In this document: piece after piece, positions 8,427-17,212 of the stretch
Layout: each line of letters starts with the position of its first letter
How positions within the stretch are numbered: position 1 is the stretch's first letter
Source: Pseudoduganella violaceinigra DSM 15887
Lineage (GTDB): Bacteria; Pseudomonadota; Gammaproteobacteria; Burkholderiales; Burkholderiaceae_D
NCBI RefSeq assembly: GCF_000425385.1
Contig: NZ_AUDI01000019.1
Coordinates: 1 to 64,000 of the forward strand
Length of the DNA stretch: 64,000 nt
Reading direction: 5' to 3'
Made by a program: the position numbers and the translations under genes
The notes under the pieces: model-generated
What the model was told of the DNA's origin: nothing
The model's input: only the letters and a program-made list of their open reading frames with translations
The model's database searches: none

Positions 8427-9077
8427 ATGTACCTTCCTACCGCATTTGCTGAAGACCGATTAGAGGTCAAACATGGGCTGATCCGGGCGTATCCGCTCGG
8501 GATGCTGATCATCCAGGGCGCCGAGCCTACTGCAGACCTGGTGCCATTCTCGCTTCACCCGGACGAGGGAGAAGCGGGGCTTGGCGTCCTGAGGGCCCAT
8601 CTCGCGCGCGGCAATCCGGCCTGGCGGGCATTGGCCGCTGGCGATGCCGCATGCCTGGTGGTGTTCCAGGGGCCCGAGTCCTATGTCAGCCCATCCTGGT
8701 ATCCCAGCAAGGAAATCTCGCACAAGGTTGTGCCGACCTGGAACTACGCCATGGTGCAGGTGCGCGGCAAGGCGCGCGTCATCGAGGACGCGGCATGGCT
8801 GCAGCGCCAATTGCGCGGCATGACTGCACATCATGAGGCGGGCCTGTCGCGGTCCTGGGAAGTGGACGATGCGCCGGTCGAGTTCATCGACGGGCTGCTG
8901 CGGGCCATCGTCGGAATCGAGATTCCGATCGACTCCATCGCCGGCAAATGGAAAGTGAGCCAGAACCGCAGCGATGCCGATATGGCGGGCGTTGCGGCGG
9001 GCTTGCGCAAGGAAGGCGGCGGCGCAGGCGCGGGCCCGATGGCGGGGCTGGTAGCCGAAAGGATTAAGCCGGGCTGA
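8427..9077 (+). CDS. PaiB-type FMN-binding negative transcriptional regulator
   Basis: 216 residues with the PaiB layout: MYLPTAFAE at the start, GMLIIQG and HLARGNPAW in the middle, then the flavin-fold signature YVSPSWYPSK and VPTWNYAMVQVRG, and IAGKWKVSQNRS near the end. Family members are split-barrel FMN-binding proteins; Bacillus PaiB represses sporulation and protease genes, but most homologues are uncharacterised. The gene follows the LON-domain gene and ends 14 bp inside the convergent DMT transporter gene. Confidence 0.9.
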   Translation: MYLPTAFAEDRLEVKHGLIRAYPLGMLIIQGAEPTADLVPFSLHPDEGEAGLGVLRAHLARGNPAWRALAAGDAACLVVFQGPESYVSPSWYPSKEISHKVVPTWNYAMVQVRGKARVIEDAAWLQRQLRGMTAHHEAGLSRSWEVDDAPVEFIDGLLRAIVGIEIPIDSIAGKWKVSQNRSDADMAGVAAGLRKEGGGAGAGPMAGLVAERIKPG

Positions 9078-10017
9078 GTTCCTCGTCCTGGGCGTGCACG
9101 TGCATCGACCATGTCACGCCCGCGATCAGCAGCACGATGGCGGCGATTTCCAGCGGGCGCGGGAACTGCTGTTTGTAGATAAAGCCGTAGGCCAGCGCGA
9201 ACAGGGTCTCGAACAGGATTAACTGGCCGGACAGGGTAATCGGCACGCGCCGGCTGGCGATATTCCATAGATGGTTGCCGATCACCGACGCGCCCAGGGC
9301 CAGCAGGCTGTTACAGATCCAGAACAGCGTCCAGTCGCGTCCGGACGCGGCTCCGGCGGCACCCGTCACATCGCCATGGAATATGGCAAACGCAATCCCA
9401 CCCACCAGCAAGGCAATCAAGCCGGACGAAAGGCCATACAGCGCCGACCATTCGGCGCTGCTGTAGTGCGGGTTGCGCTTCAGATAGCGCGCGTTATCGA
9501 GGGTGTACCAGCTCCAGCAAAGCAGGGCGCCGGTGGCGCAAACCACGCCGATCACGGTGTTGGTCATCGAAGCGCCCGCCGCCGCGGCATGTTGGAATAC
9601 GTCGACATTGATGCAGGCGATGCCGGCCGCCGTCACCAGCAAGGGCATGGCCAGCTGGCGCAGCGGCATGGCGCCGTGGTCGTTGCGGCCCATCAGCGTG
9701 ACGGCAATCGGCAGCACGCCAATGATCAGGGAGGTAGGCGCCACGCCCGCCAGCTTCACGCCCAAAGCCAGGAACATGTAGTAGACGATATTGCCGGCCA
9801 GGGCGTGCCTAAGCAGCGCGAAGTAGTCGCTGCGTTCAAGGCGGTCCAGCAGGTTGCGCAGGCGCGGCAGCATCAGCACGAAGGCGATCGCGCCGTAGGC
9901 GACGTAGCGGCCGACCGCCATCTCCAGCGGCGAAAAGGCCGACAACAGCTCCGGCACGATGAATACCATGCCCCACATCGCGCCTGCCAGCAGGCCGCAT
10001 ACCACGCCAGTCCACAT
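9064..10017 (-). CDS. EamA/DMT family transporter
   Basis: About 317 residues with ten predicted membrane helices in two EamA repeats (first about 1-145, second about 160-305), ending in a short charged tail. It would export small metabolites such as amino acids. The ATG at 10017 (MWTGVVCGLLAG) is preferred over that at 10032 because a GGGGA sits eight bases before it. The 3' end overlaps the convergent PaiB gene by 14 bp. The 5' end is about 60 bp from the divergent erythromycin-esterase-like gene, so the promoters must overlap. Confidence 0.85.
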   Translation of the reverse strand: MWTGVVCGLLAGAMWGMVFIVPELLSAFSPLEMAVGRYVAYGAIAFVLMLPRLRNLLDRLERSDYFALLRHALAGNIVYYMFLALGVKLAGVAPTSLIIGVLPIAVTLMGRNDHGAMPLRQLAMPLLVTAAGIACINVDVFQHAAAAGASMTNTVIGVVCATGALLCWSWYTLDNARYLKRNPHYSSAEWSALYGLSSGLIALLVGGIAFAIFHGDVTGAAGAASGRDWTLFWICNSLLALGASVIGNHLWNIASRRVPITLSGQLILFETLFALAYGFIYKQQFPRPLEIAAIVLLIAGVTWSMHVHAQDEELSPA

Positions 10018-10078
10018 GCAATATTTCCCCATTTAAACCTGCGACAGTTTCGCACAGCTTGCGATATCTTGCTGAATC

Positions 10079-11410
10079 ATGGACAAGACGCTGACCGCCG
10101 CGCTGCAGCGCGAAGCGCGGCCACTGGAAACTGCGGAGGACTTCGACTTCCTGCTGAACTGCATCGGCGATGCGTCGCTGGTCTTGCTGGGCGAAGCCAC
10201 CCATGGCAGCCGCGAGTTCTACCGCCTGCGCGCCGACATCAGCAAGCGGCTGATCGTCGACAAGGGCTTCGACGCCATCGCGGTCGAAGCCGACTGGCCC
10301 GACGCGCTGCGCGTCAGCCGCTATGTGCAGCACAGCGGCGACGACATGACTGCCGAGCAGGCGCTGACCGGATTCAAGCGCTTCCCGCAATGGATGTGGC
10401 GCAACCATGAAATCGTCGACCTGGTGAACTGGCTGCGCGTGCACAACCACCGTGTCGCGAGCCCGGCGCGCCGCTGCGGCTTCTACGGCCTGGACTTGTA
10501 CAGCCTGCAGCAGTCGATGCATGCGGTGATCGCATACCTTGACCGGGCCGATCCTGAAGCGGCTGCCCGCGCGCGTGAACGCTACGCCTGCATCGACCAC
10601 TTTGCGGAGGACCCGCAACGCTACGGCTACGCCACCCGCTTCGGCATGAAGCCGGATTGCGAGGTGGAGGTGCTGCGCCAGCTGGTCGACATGAGCCGCC
10701 TGGCCAACGAGCACCTGCGCACCGGCATGGTGCCGGACGAGTTCTTCTACGCCCAGCAGAATGCGCGCGTCACCCGCAATGCGGAGGTGTATTACCGTGC
10801 CATGTTCCAGGGGCGCGACGAGTCATGGAATGTGCGCGATTCGCATATGGCGGAAACGCTGCAGTCCTTGCGCGAACATCTCGGCCAAAGCATCGGGCGG
10901 CCGGCACGCATTGTCGTGTGGGCGCACAATTCGCACCTGGGCGATGCCCGGGCGACGGAAATGGCTGCACTCGGCCAATTGAACCTGGGCCAACTGGTGC
11001 GTGAACGCTACCGGCCGCACGACAGCTTCCTGCTGGGTTTTACGACGCACACGGGAACCGTCACGGCGGCCAGCGCGTGGGATGGCCCGGCGGAGTTGAA
11101 GCATATCGTGCCATCGCGGACCGATAGCGTCGAGCATCTGCTGCACGGAGTGGGAATGCCGTCTTTCCTGCTGCGCCTGCGCGGGCAGGATACTGCGCTG
11201 GCGCGCGCCGACGGGCGTTTGCTGGAAAGGGCGATTGGGGTGATTTACCGGCCCGATTCCGAGCGTATGAGCCATTATTTCTATGCGGATGCCGAGCGCC
11301 AGTTCGATGCATTGGTCCATGTGGACCGCACGACGGCGCTCGCGCCGTTGGAACGCTCAGCCCTGTGGCACTTGAATGAACCCGCCGAGACTTATCCATC
11401 CGGCCTGTAG
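10079..11410 (+). CDS. Erythromycin esterase family protein
   Basis: 443 residues. It carries the family hallmarks LLGEATHGSREFY (active-site E and H), FDAIAVEADWPD, MWRNHEIVDLVNWL, and the later WAHNSHLGDARATEM. Family members open the macrolactone ring (EreA/EreB) or act on unknown esters; this long soluble form is the common chromosomal type found in environmental proteobacteria, so drug resistance should not be assumed. No signal peptide. The last 54 bp overlap the convergent DUF1294 gene. Confidence 0.88.
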   Translation: MDKTLTAALQREARPLETAEDFDFLLNCIGDASLVLLGEATHGSREFYRLRADISKRLIVDKGFDAIAVEADWPDALRVSRYVQHSGDDMTAEQALTGFKRFPQWMWRNHEIVDLVNWLRVHNHRVASPARRCGFYGLDLYSLQQSMHAVIAYLDRADPEAAARARERYACIDHFAEDPQRYGYATRFGMKPDCEVEVLRQLVDMSRLANEHLRTGMVPDEFFYAQQNARVTRNAEVYYRAMFQGRDESWNVRDSHMAETLQSLREHLGQSIGRPARIVVWAHNSHLGDARATEMAALGQLNLGQLVRERYRPHDSFLLGFTTHTGTVTAASAWDGPAELKHIVPSRTDSVEHLLHGVGMPSFLLRLRGQDTALARADGRLLERAIGVIYRPDSERMSHYFYADAERQFDALVHVDRTTALAPLERSALWHLNEPAETYPSGL

Positions 11411-11665
11411 CGCCATGAGCGCCGCGATATTCAGCGCCACGGTGAGCCAGAACTTGACGAGGAAGGGCACTTTGGACGACTTGTGGCGCAACAGCTGTTG
11501 CGCCGCCAGGCCGCCGGGCCAGCCGCAGGCCAGGCCAAGCAGGAGCAGGGTACGCTCAGGAGTGCGGCGGCGGCCTCCGCGGGCTGCCGATTTGTCGATC
11601 GCGTAGGCGATGAAGCAGGCTACGCTGGCCACGGCATACAGCGCGGCCAGCGCGATTGCCATCAT
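11357..11665 (-). CDS. DUF1294 small membrane protein
   Basis: 102 residues with two to three helices and the diagnostic core FIAYAIDKSAARGGRRRTPE, then LGLACGWPGGLAAQQLLRHK and FLVKFWLTVALN. This is the DUF1294 family, sometimes fused to cold-shock domains; function unknown. Its ATG shares one base with the trpS stop codon (TGATG), so it is translationally coupled to trpS. The 3' end overlaps the convergent esterase-like gene. Confidence 0.88.
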   Translation of the reverse strand: MMAIALAALYAVASVACFIAYAIDKSAARGGRRRTPERTLLLLGLACGWPGGLAAQQLLRHKSSKVPFLVKFWLTVALNIAALMALQAGWISLGGFIQVPQG

Positions 11666-12684
11666 CAGAAGTAGCTCAGGCCCAGGGCGGCCTTGACTTC
11701 ATCGGTGGTGCGGGCTGCCACTTCGCGCGCACGCATGGTGCCTTCCTTCAGCACCTGCATGACATAGCCCTTGTCCTTGGCCAGTTCTTCGCGGCGGGCG
11801 CGGATCGGGGCCAGCATGTCCTGCAGCACGGCTTCCAGGCGCTTCTTGACGACGGAGTCGCCCAGGCCGCCGCGCACGTAGTGGTCCTTCATTTCCTGCA
11901 CGCCGGCTTTGTCGGTGTCGAAGGCGTCCAGGTAGATGAAGGCGACGTTGCCTTCCAAGTGGCCTGGATCGGAGACTTTCAGGTGCAGCGGGTCGGTGTA
12001 GACCATCTTCACGGCGGCCTTGATCTCGTCGGCGCTGGCACCCAGGTTGATCACATTGCCCAGCGACTTGGACATTTTCGCCTTGCCGTCGATGCCTGGC
12101 AGACGGCCCACTTCAGGCACCACAGCCTTGCACTCGACCAGGATTTCCTTGTTCACCAGGCGGTTGAACTTGCGCACGATCTCGTTGGTCTGCTCGATCA
12201 TCGGGATCTGGTCTTCACCGACCGGCACGATGGACGCCTTGAAAGCCGAAATATCGGCTGCCTGCGAGGCAGGGTAGGTCAGGAAGCCGGCCGGAATGTC
12301 GCGCTCGAAGCCGCGCAGGACGATTTCCTGCTTCACGGTCGGGTTGCGCTCCAGGCGGGCCACGGTGACCATGTTCAGGTAATAGAAGGTCAGCTCGGCC
12401 AGCTCCGGGATCTGGGACTGGATCAGGATGGTCGATTTGGCCGGATCGATACCGCAAGCCATATAGTCCAGCGCCACTTCCACCACATTACGGTGCACCT
12501 TGTTGGTGTCGTCCATATTGTCGGTCAGCGCCTGCGAGTCGGCCAGCATGATGAACTGGTTATAGTCGTCCTGGTAGGAGACACGGTTGCGCAAGCTGCC
12601 GACGAAGTGGCCGAGATGCAGCGGGCCGGTCGGGCGGTCGCCGGTCAGGATAATCGGTTTGGCAGGGGATGCGGGCTGGCTCAT
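11665..12684 (-). CDS. trpS: Tryptophanyl-tRNA synthetase
   Basis: 339 residues. Class I aminoacyl-tRNA synthetase that charges tRNA-Trp. Visible motifs: [18 protein letters not shown] containing the HIGH-like [36 protein letters not shown], and the KMSKS loop ([10 protein letters not shown]). The ATG at 12684 (MSQPASP) is chosen over an in-frame codon at 12732 because AAGGA lies five bases before it. It shares its last base with the DUF1294 start. A terminator-shaped hairpin sits only 38 bp before the start codon, which hints at leader control. Confidence 0.96.
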   Translation of the reverse strand: MSQPASPAKPIILTGDRPTGPLHLGHFVGSLRNRVSYQDDYNQFIMLADSQALTDNMDDTNKVHRNVVEVALDYMACGIDPAKSTILIQSQIPELAELTFYYLNMVTVARLERNPTVKQEIVLRGFERDIPAGFLTYPASQAADISAFKASIVPVGEDQIPMIEQTNEIVRKFNRLVNKEILVECKAVVPEVGRLPGIDGKAKMSKSLGNVINLGASADEIKAAVKMVYTDPLHLKVSDPGHLEGNVAFIYLDAFDTDKAGVQEMKDHYVRGGLGDSVVKKRLEAVLQDMLAPIRARREELAKDKGYVMQVLKEGTMRAREVAARTTDEVKAALGLSYF

Positions 12685-12721
12685 AGGGTTCCTTCTGCTT
12701 GCCCCTATCGATTGCGCCATG

Positions 12722-12749
12722 AAAAACGCCACCTGATAGAGGCGGCGTT
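12722..12749 (-). terminator. Terminator-like hairpin in the trpS leader
   Basis: Read on the minus strand: nine-base stem AACGCCGCC (12749-12741) with GGTGGCGTT (12733-12725), seven-base loop, then a run of T down to 12722. Only 38 bp separate it from the trpS ATG, too short for a complete promoter plus leader, so trpS transcription probably starts upstream and passes through it. It may instead end the WXXGXW gene, whose stop is 217 bp upstream. Confidence 0.6.
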
Positions 12750-12876
12750 GATATTAAAATCACATCACTTTTCAGTGGCCGCGCATTGTCAGCGGCGCCA
12801 CCATTTGCGGGAGAATGGATGTGATTGGATACATTTCATCCCGCCATGGTTACAGTTCAGCCGTCCGATGTCAAGA

Positions 12877-12954
12877 TGTCCCTCCTGGGGGCAGGAAGAA
12901 AAGTGGACATTCCGCCAAGAATGTCCACTTTTCTTCCTGACCCCAGCTGGGACA
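12877..12954. repeat. REPIN-like inverted repeat (78 bp)
   Basis: Two 28-base arms (12885-12912 and 12919-12946) are complementary with one mismatch around a six-base loop. An outer TGTCCC (12877-12882) also pairs with GGGACA (12949-12954). Each half is itself a hairpin, opening with TGTCC and closing with GGACA, so the element is two short palindromes facing each other, as in REPINs. The core GGGGTCAGG is shared with the palindrome at 38312-38393. Confidence 0.7.
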
Positions 12955-12965
12955 GTTCCGCTAAA

Positions 12966-13340
12966 TCAATAGCGATTAGGGTTGTTGGGGTGCTCGTCCA
13001 GGCGGTTGGGGACGCCGTCGTGGTCGCGGTCGCCGCGTTCCCAGCGGCCGCGTTCCATGCGCCAGCGGCCATTGTCCATCTGGGCCCAGGCCGGTTCGCG
13101 CCAGTGGTAGCCGTGGCGGGCGCGGATATATTGGCCGTTCACCCAGATGTGGCGATGGCCGTTCCAGCGCCAGTAGCCGGGCGCCCAGACGAAACCGTGC
13201 CGTGCTGGCGGAATGACTTCTTCACGGGCCGGAGGTGGGGCGGTTCGGATGACGACAACGTCCGCTAGGGCCGCTGGTGCAATGGCCAAGCCGCCACCCA
13301 GGGACCCTGCCAACAGGGTGGCAATGATCAGTTTTTTCAT
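12966..13340 (-). CDS. WXXGXW-repeat secreted protein
   Basis: 124 residues. A signal peptide (LIIATLLAGSLGGGLAIAP) is followed by PPPAREEVIPPARHGFVWAPGYW and HIWVNGQYI, the tryptophan repeat pattern of the WXXGXW/YXXGXW family common in Burkholderiales, and then a short aspartate-rich, TSP3-like tail (DRDHDGVPNRLDEHP). The tail resembles calcium-binding loops. Function unknown; periplasmic or surface location inferred. The ATG at 13340 has a good AAGGAG site. It is divergent from the CocE-type hydrolase and has a paralogue at 27588-28136. Confidence 0.85.
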   Translation of the reverse strand: MKKLIIATLLAGSLGGGLAIAPAALADVVVIRTAPPPAREEVIPPARHGFVWAPGYWRWNGHRHIWVNGQYIRARHGYHWREPAWAQMDNGRWRMERGRWERGDRDHDGVPNRLDEHPNNPNRY

Positions 13341-13473
13341 GATGGACTCCTTCGATATCATGGCAGGAGTTATTGTTGCTGAGGCCGCCGCGGCCGTATG
13401 TGCGGGGACTCGCTTACGTATATTCATTTGTTTTCTAGTAATATTGCGCAACTTTCTGCCCATCGGAGTAACC

Positions 13474-15360
13474 ATGCGTCGTTATCTCACCCTGATTCCT
13501 TTCCTGCTGGCGACCCAGGCCGGCGCGCAAACCTCGCCGATGGCGCCCGATATCGTGTCCGGTTTCGAGGCCCCGCTGGACCAGGCGGATTATGTGAAGC
13601 GCGTGGTGATGATCCCCATGCGCGACGGCGTGCGCCTGCACACGGTGATTGTGGTGCCCAAGGGCGCGAGCAAGGCGCCGATCATCCTGACCCGCACGCC
13701 GTACAACGCGGATGGCCGCGCGCGGCGCAATGTGAGCCCGTCGATGCAGTCTTCGCTGCCGCAAGGCGATGAAGTGTTCGGCCGCGATTTCATCCGCGTG
13801 TTCCAGGACGTGCGCGGCAAGTACGGTTCGGAGGGGGAATACGTGATGACCCGCCCGGCGCGCGGCCCGCTGAATTCGGGCCAGACCGATAACGGTACCG
13901 ACGCCTGGGATACCATCGATTGGCTGGTGAAGAATGTGCCCGAGACGAACGGCAAGGTGGGCATGATCGGCTCTTCGTATGAGGGCTTTACCGTGCTGAT
14001 GGCGCTGACCGATCCGCATCCGGCGCTGAAAGCGGCCGTGCCCATGAGCGCGATGGTGGACGGCTGGCGCGGCGACGACTGGTTCCATAACGGCGCCTTC
14101 CGCGTGAACACGCTCGATTACATCGCCAGCCAGAATACCGCCAGGGGACGTGGCGAGCCGCTGGCGACCGGCGTCTATGACGATTATGAGTCGGTGCTGC
14201 GCGCCGGTTCCGTGGCTGAGCTGGCGCGCCGCCATGGCCTGGATAAGCTGAACTTCACCAAGAAATTGTTCGAGCATCCTGCATACGACAGCTTCTGGCA
14301 GGAGCAGGCGATGGACCGCATCCTGGCCAAGCGCCCATTGTCGGTCCCGACCATGCATGTGGTGGGACAGTGGGACCAGGAGGACATCTACGGCACCTAC
14401 GCCACCTATGCGGCGTTGGAGAAGCTGGATAAGGACAATAAGCTGAACTACCTGGCCATCGGTCCATGGCGCCACAGCGGCGTGAATTACGACGGCTCGT
14501 CCCTGGGCCCGCTGTATTTCAGCGGCGACACCGCGCTGGAGTTCCGGCGCGACGTGATGGTGCCGTTCCTGAAACAGTACCTGGTGGATGGGGCAGCGGA
14601 GGCGAATACGCCACCGGTGCTGTCATACCAGTCAGGCAGCAATCGGTGGCAGCGCCTTGGCCAGTGGCCAGTATCCTGCGCAGCGGGCTGCCAATCGGCG
14701 GCGAAGCCGGTGTATCTGCAGGGTGGCTTCAAGCTGTCGTTCGCCAAGCCGGCGGGCGGCGCATCATATGACGAATATGTGGCCGATCCGGCCAAGCCGG
14801 TGCCGTTCGTGCCGCGTCCCGTGCGCATGGGCGACGAGAATGTCTGGAAGCCGTGGCTGGTGAGCGACCAGCGCTTTGTCAGCGACCGCACCGATGTGCT
14901 GAGCTATGTTTCTGAGCCACTGAAGGAGCCGTTGGTGCTGACAGGTGCCCCCGTGGTGCATTTGAACGCGTCGACATCAGGCAGCGATGCGGACTGGGTG
15001 GTGAAAGTGATCGACGTCTATCCGGATGAAGTGCCGTCGCAGCCGAAACTGGGCGGCTACCAGCTGCCGCTGTCGATGGACATCCTGCGTGGGCGTTATC
15101 GCGACAGCTTTGAGAAGCCGTCGGCAATTCCGTCGAATAAGCCGGTGCAGTACAACTTCTCGCTGCCGCCAGTGAACCATGTAGTGCTGCCGGGGCATCG
15201 CTTGATGATTCAAGTGCAGTCAAGCTGGTTCCCACTGTACGACCGCAATCCGCAGACCTACGTGCCGAATATCTTCCTGGCGGCGCCGGGCGATTACAAG
15301 AAAGCGACACAGCGCGTGTTCCATGGCAGTTCTATCGACTTGCCTGTCGTCGAGAAGTAA
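13474..15360 (+). CDS. CocE/NonD family (S15-like) serine hydrolase, exported
   Basis: 628 residues with a signal peptide (YLTLIPFLLATQAGA). The catalytic half shows MRDGVRLHTVIVVPKG, FQDVRGKYGSEGEY, the nucleophile elbow GMIGSSYEGF (GxSYxG) and later WDQEDIYG and GPWRHSG bearing the acid and histidine. The C-terminal jelly roll (LTGAPVVHLNAST, VVLPGHRLMIQVQSSWFP) completes the alpha-amino-acid ester hydrolase / glutaryl-7-ACA acylase architecture. The likely role is hydrolysis or transfer of acyl groups on peptides or amino-acid esters in the periplasm. The start is the ATG that begins the signal peptide; the longer open frame upstream has no support. Confidence 0.9.
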   Translation: MRRYLTLIPFLLATQAGAQTSPMAPDIVSGFEAPLDQADYVKRVVMIPMRDGVRLHTVIVVPKGASKAPIILTRTPYNADGRARRNVSPSMQSSLPQGDEVFGRDFIRVFQDVRGKYGSEGEYVMTRPARGPLNSGQTDNGTDAWDTIDWLVKNVPETNGKVGMIGSSYEGFTVLMALTDPHPALKAAVPMSAMVDGWRGDDWFHNGAFRVNTLDYIASQNTARGRGEPLATGVYDDYESVLRAGSVAELARRHGLDKLNFTKKLFEHPAYDSFWQEQAMDRILAKRPLSVPTMHVVGQWDQEDIYGTYATYAALEKLDKDNKLNYLAIGPWRHSGVNYDGSSLGPLYFSGDTALEFRRDVMVPFLKQYLVDGAAEANTPPVLSYQSGSNRWQRLGQWPVSCAAGCQSAAKPVYLQGGFKLSFAKPAGGASYDEYVADPAKPVPFVPRPVRMGDENVWKPWLVSDQRFVSDRTDVLSYVSEPLKEPLVLTGAPVVHLNASTSGSDADWVVKVIDVYPDEVPSQPKLGGYQLPLSMDILRGRYRDSFEKPSAIPSNKPVQYNFSLPPVNHVVLPGHRLMIQVQSSWFPLYDRNPQTYVPNIFLAAPGDYKKATQRVFHGSSIDLPVVEK

Positions 15361-15390
15361 AGAATTTCCAATCAAAACAAACGAATTAGT

Positions 15391-15951
15391 ATGGACGAGA
15401 AAGACGATAACAATCCCCTCAGTATGCGCGTGGCGGTGGTCGTGGCCATCCTCGCAACCTTCATGGGGATCTGCAAGGTCAAGGACGACAACATCAACCA
15501 GGCCATGCAGCAGGCGCAGGCCAACAAGGTCGATCACTGGTCCTTCTACCAGGCACGCAATATTCGCGAGGAAGTCGCCAATGCGACGATTGTGCAGCTC
15601 AAGCTGGCCAAGGCGGGGCGCCCTGCGAGCGAGCAGTCTTCATATGATGAGGCGATTGACAGCTACATCAAGCTGGCGGCCGACCAGAAGCGCAAGAAGG
15701 AAGAACTCAAGGCGCAGGCCGAACAGGACGACAAGACTTACGATGCGCTGAACTTCAAGGACGACCAGTTCGACCTGTCCGATGCGATGCTGGCGATCGC
15801 CATCGCCTTGTTCGCGATCACGGCGCTCACCAAGCAGCGCTGGCTGTTCATGCTGTCGATGGTACCTACTGGGTTCGGAGTCTTTATGGGCTTGTGCGGC
15901 TTGCTGGGGTTGTCATTCCATCCGACTGCGCTGGTCGCGATGCTGTCGTGA
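15391..15951 (+). CDS. DUF4337 membrane protein
   Basis: 186 residues. One N-terminal helix (VAVVVAILATFMGIC), a central charged helical region with DNINQAMQQAQANKVDHWSF and YQARNIREE, the family hallmark, and two C-terminal helices separated by a short loop. DUF4337 proteins are small inner-membrane proteins of unknown function. It starts 30 bp after the hydrolase stop, with a poor ribosome site, and may be co-transcribed. Confidence 0.85.
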   Translation: MDEKDDNNPLSMRVAVVVAILATFMGICKVKDDNINQAMQQAQANKVDHWSFYQARNIREEVANATIVQLKLAKAGRPASEQSSYDEAIDSYIKLAADQKRKKEELKAQAEQDDKTYDALNFKDDQFDLSDAMLAIAIALFAITALTKQRWLFMLSMVPTGFGVFMGLCGLLGLSFHPTALVAMLS

Positions 15952-15959
15952 GCAATGCT

Positions 15960-16031
15960 ATGCGGGTATTTTTCGACGATGAACGTGCGACACCCGAAGG
16001 TTGGGTGAGGGGCTATTGCAGCCAGGGATAA
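15960..16031 (+). pseudogene. Truncated cyclic-phosphate processing receiver (cPRR) gene
   Basis: The 23 codons from ATG to TAA read MRVFFDDERATPEGWVR and then lose similarity. That opening (FxDDERxTPEGWVR) matches the first strand and acidic pocket of small stand-alone receiver-like proteins of about 95 residues. The rest of the gene is missing, so this is a decapitated remnant. It marks the left edge of an accessory stretch with unfamiliar genes. Confidence 0.55.
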
Positions 16032-16167
16032 GATGGTCGCTGGAATGCAGTCTATCGAACGCATGGTAATGAAAAGATGATCTTCGCGTAGCCAAATACC
16101 GGGAGCGTGGTTGGCGGCTCTTTCGACTGCGTTAATGTTGATTCAACGGCACGCATGGGAGAATAAA

Positions 16168-16752
16168 ATGAAACAGGACATGTGGATACAGCTGGTGAAA
16201 TGGGTTTTGTGGGGATTGACGATGGCCGTCATGATCGGTTGGGTTGCCAAGTCACGTCTACGTAAACGCCCCGAGTCGGAACGCAATTTACTGCGCCACC
16301 CTGTCAGCACCCTCGTGATCGGCATTGTTGGCGTTGCGTTCTTTTTCGGAATCGTCATCGGCTCAAACACTGTCTGGAAAAATCAGACAAGCACTATCTG
16401 GACGACAGTGATGTTCATCGCATTTGGACTGCTGCCGGCCCCGTTGATTGCCGACTACTTGTTTGCCCGTCATCGCGTGTCCGATACCGGCATTGAATAC
16501 GGACGCATGCTGGGGCAGCGGGGCAGCCTGAATTGGCTGGACGTGCGAAAACTCAGGTATGCACCGGTGCTCAAGTGGTTTGAATTGGATGGGCCCTCGG
16601 GGGAGAAGGTTCGTGTCTCCGCCATGCTGCTTGGACTTCCTGAATTCGCGCATTTCGTCCTGCTACATGTGCCGGGCCAGGCGATTGACGAGAAGACGCT
16701 TGCCATTCTCCGCGAAACCGAGCAAGGGAGACCGCCGAGTGTTTGGAAGTAA
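16168..16752 (+). CDS. Membrane protein with PH-like domain, unknown
   Basis: 194 residues from an ATG with a GGGAG site. Three hydrophobic helices (about 8-26, 45-65 and 75-95) are followed by a soluble C-terminal half: HRVSDTGIEYGRMLGQRGSLNW, then DVRKLRYAPVLKWFEL and GEKVRVSAMLLG. The alternating hydrophobic strands and closing helix look like the bacterial PH-like fold found in small membrane proteins. Neighbours give no functional clue. The gene is less GC-rich than the core genes of the window. Confidence 0.6.
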   Translation: MKQDMWIQLVKWVLWGLTMAVMIGWVAKSRLRKRPESERNLLRHPVSTLVIGIVGVAFFFGIVIGSNTVWKNQTSTIWTTVMFIAFGLLPAPLIADYLFARHRVSDTGIEYGRMLGQRGSLNWLDVRKLRYAPVLKWFELDGPSGEKVRVSAMLLGLPEFAHFVLLHVPGQAIDEKTLAILRETEQGRPPSVWK

Positions 16753-16786
16753 GCGAACTGCACGTAAAGAGATATCCGTATCAAGT

Positions 16787-17146
16787 ATGCATCAATATAA
16801 AAATTCTCGATTTCAAGCGGCGGTTTCATTCGTATGGGCCGCCATCTTTTGCTCAGGGCTATTGATCATTCTTCACAGCGAGGGCGCCTTGTTCTCCGAA
16901 CTGCTCTCCCCCGATTCGCCGGCAAGGGCGGGATTGATATGGATCTGCGCAGTGATCGCCCAGGCCATCGGCCTATCGGCTTTCCTGTTTTCCTCGATCC
17001 CATTGTCGCGGCGCGGCCGTCGCTTCTTGCTTCTCCTATGTTTGGTCGTGGCAGCCGTGTCTCTCAAGCTTGCGCAGGTGATCTTGCTTGTTTGGGCAAT
17101 TCCGCTTTGGTATGTATTCAGGTTTTATCGTGACGAGACAGTGTAG
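16787..17146 (+). CDS. Small polytopic membrane protein, unknown
   Basis: 119 residues, mostly hydrophobic, with four predicted helices: AAVSFVWAAIFCSGLLIILH, GLIWICAVIAQAIGLSAFLF, FLLLLCLVVAAVSLKLAQVI and a last short one ending in a basic tail. It begins 34 bp after the preceding membrane protein gene on the same strand. No family recognised. The reading frame is open further upstream, but only inside the previous gene, so the ATG at 16787 is preferred. Confidence 0.5.
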   Translation: MHQYKNSRFQAAVSFVWAAIFCSGLLIILHSEGALFSELLSPDSPARAGLIWICAVIAQAIGLSAFLFSSIPLSRRGRRFLLLLCLVVAAVSLKLAQVILLVWAIPLWYVFRFYRDETV

Positions 17147-17212
17147 TCCAGGCATGGCGTTTTCCCAGCCCGCACTCATTCGCGCGGGCCGCTCTGCTCA
17201 GAAGACTTAAAA

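Noticed and set aside
10079-11410. Macrolide-resistance gene
   Set aside because: The family match is good, but chromosomal members are common in environmental bacteria and no resistance context (integron, transposon) is present.
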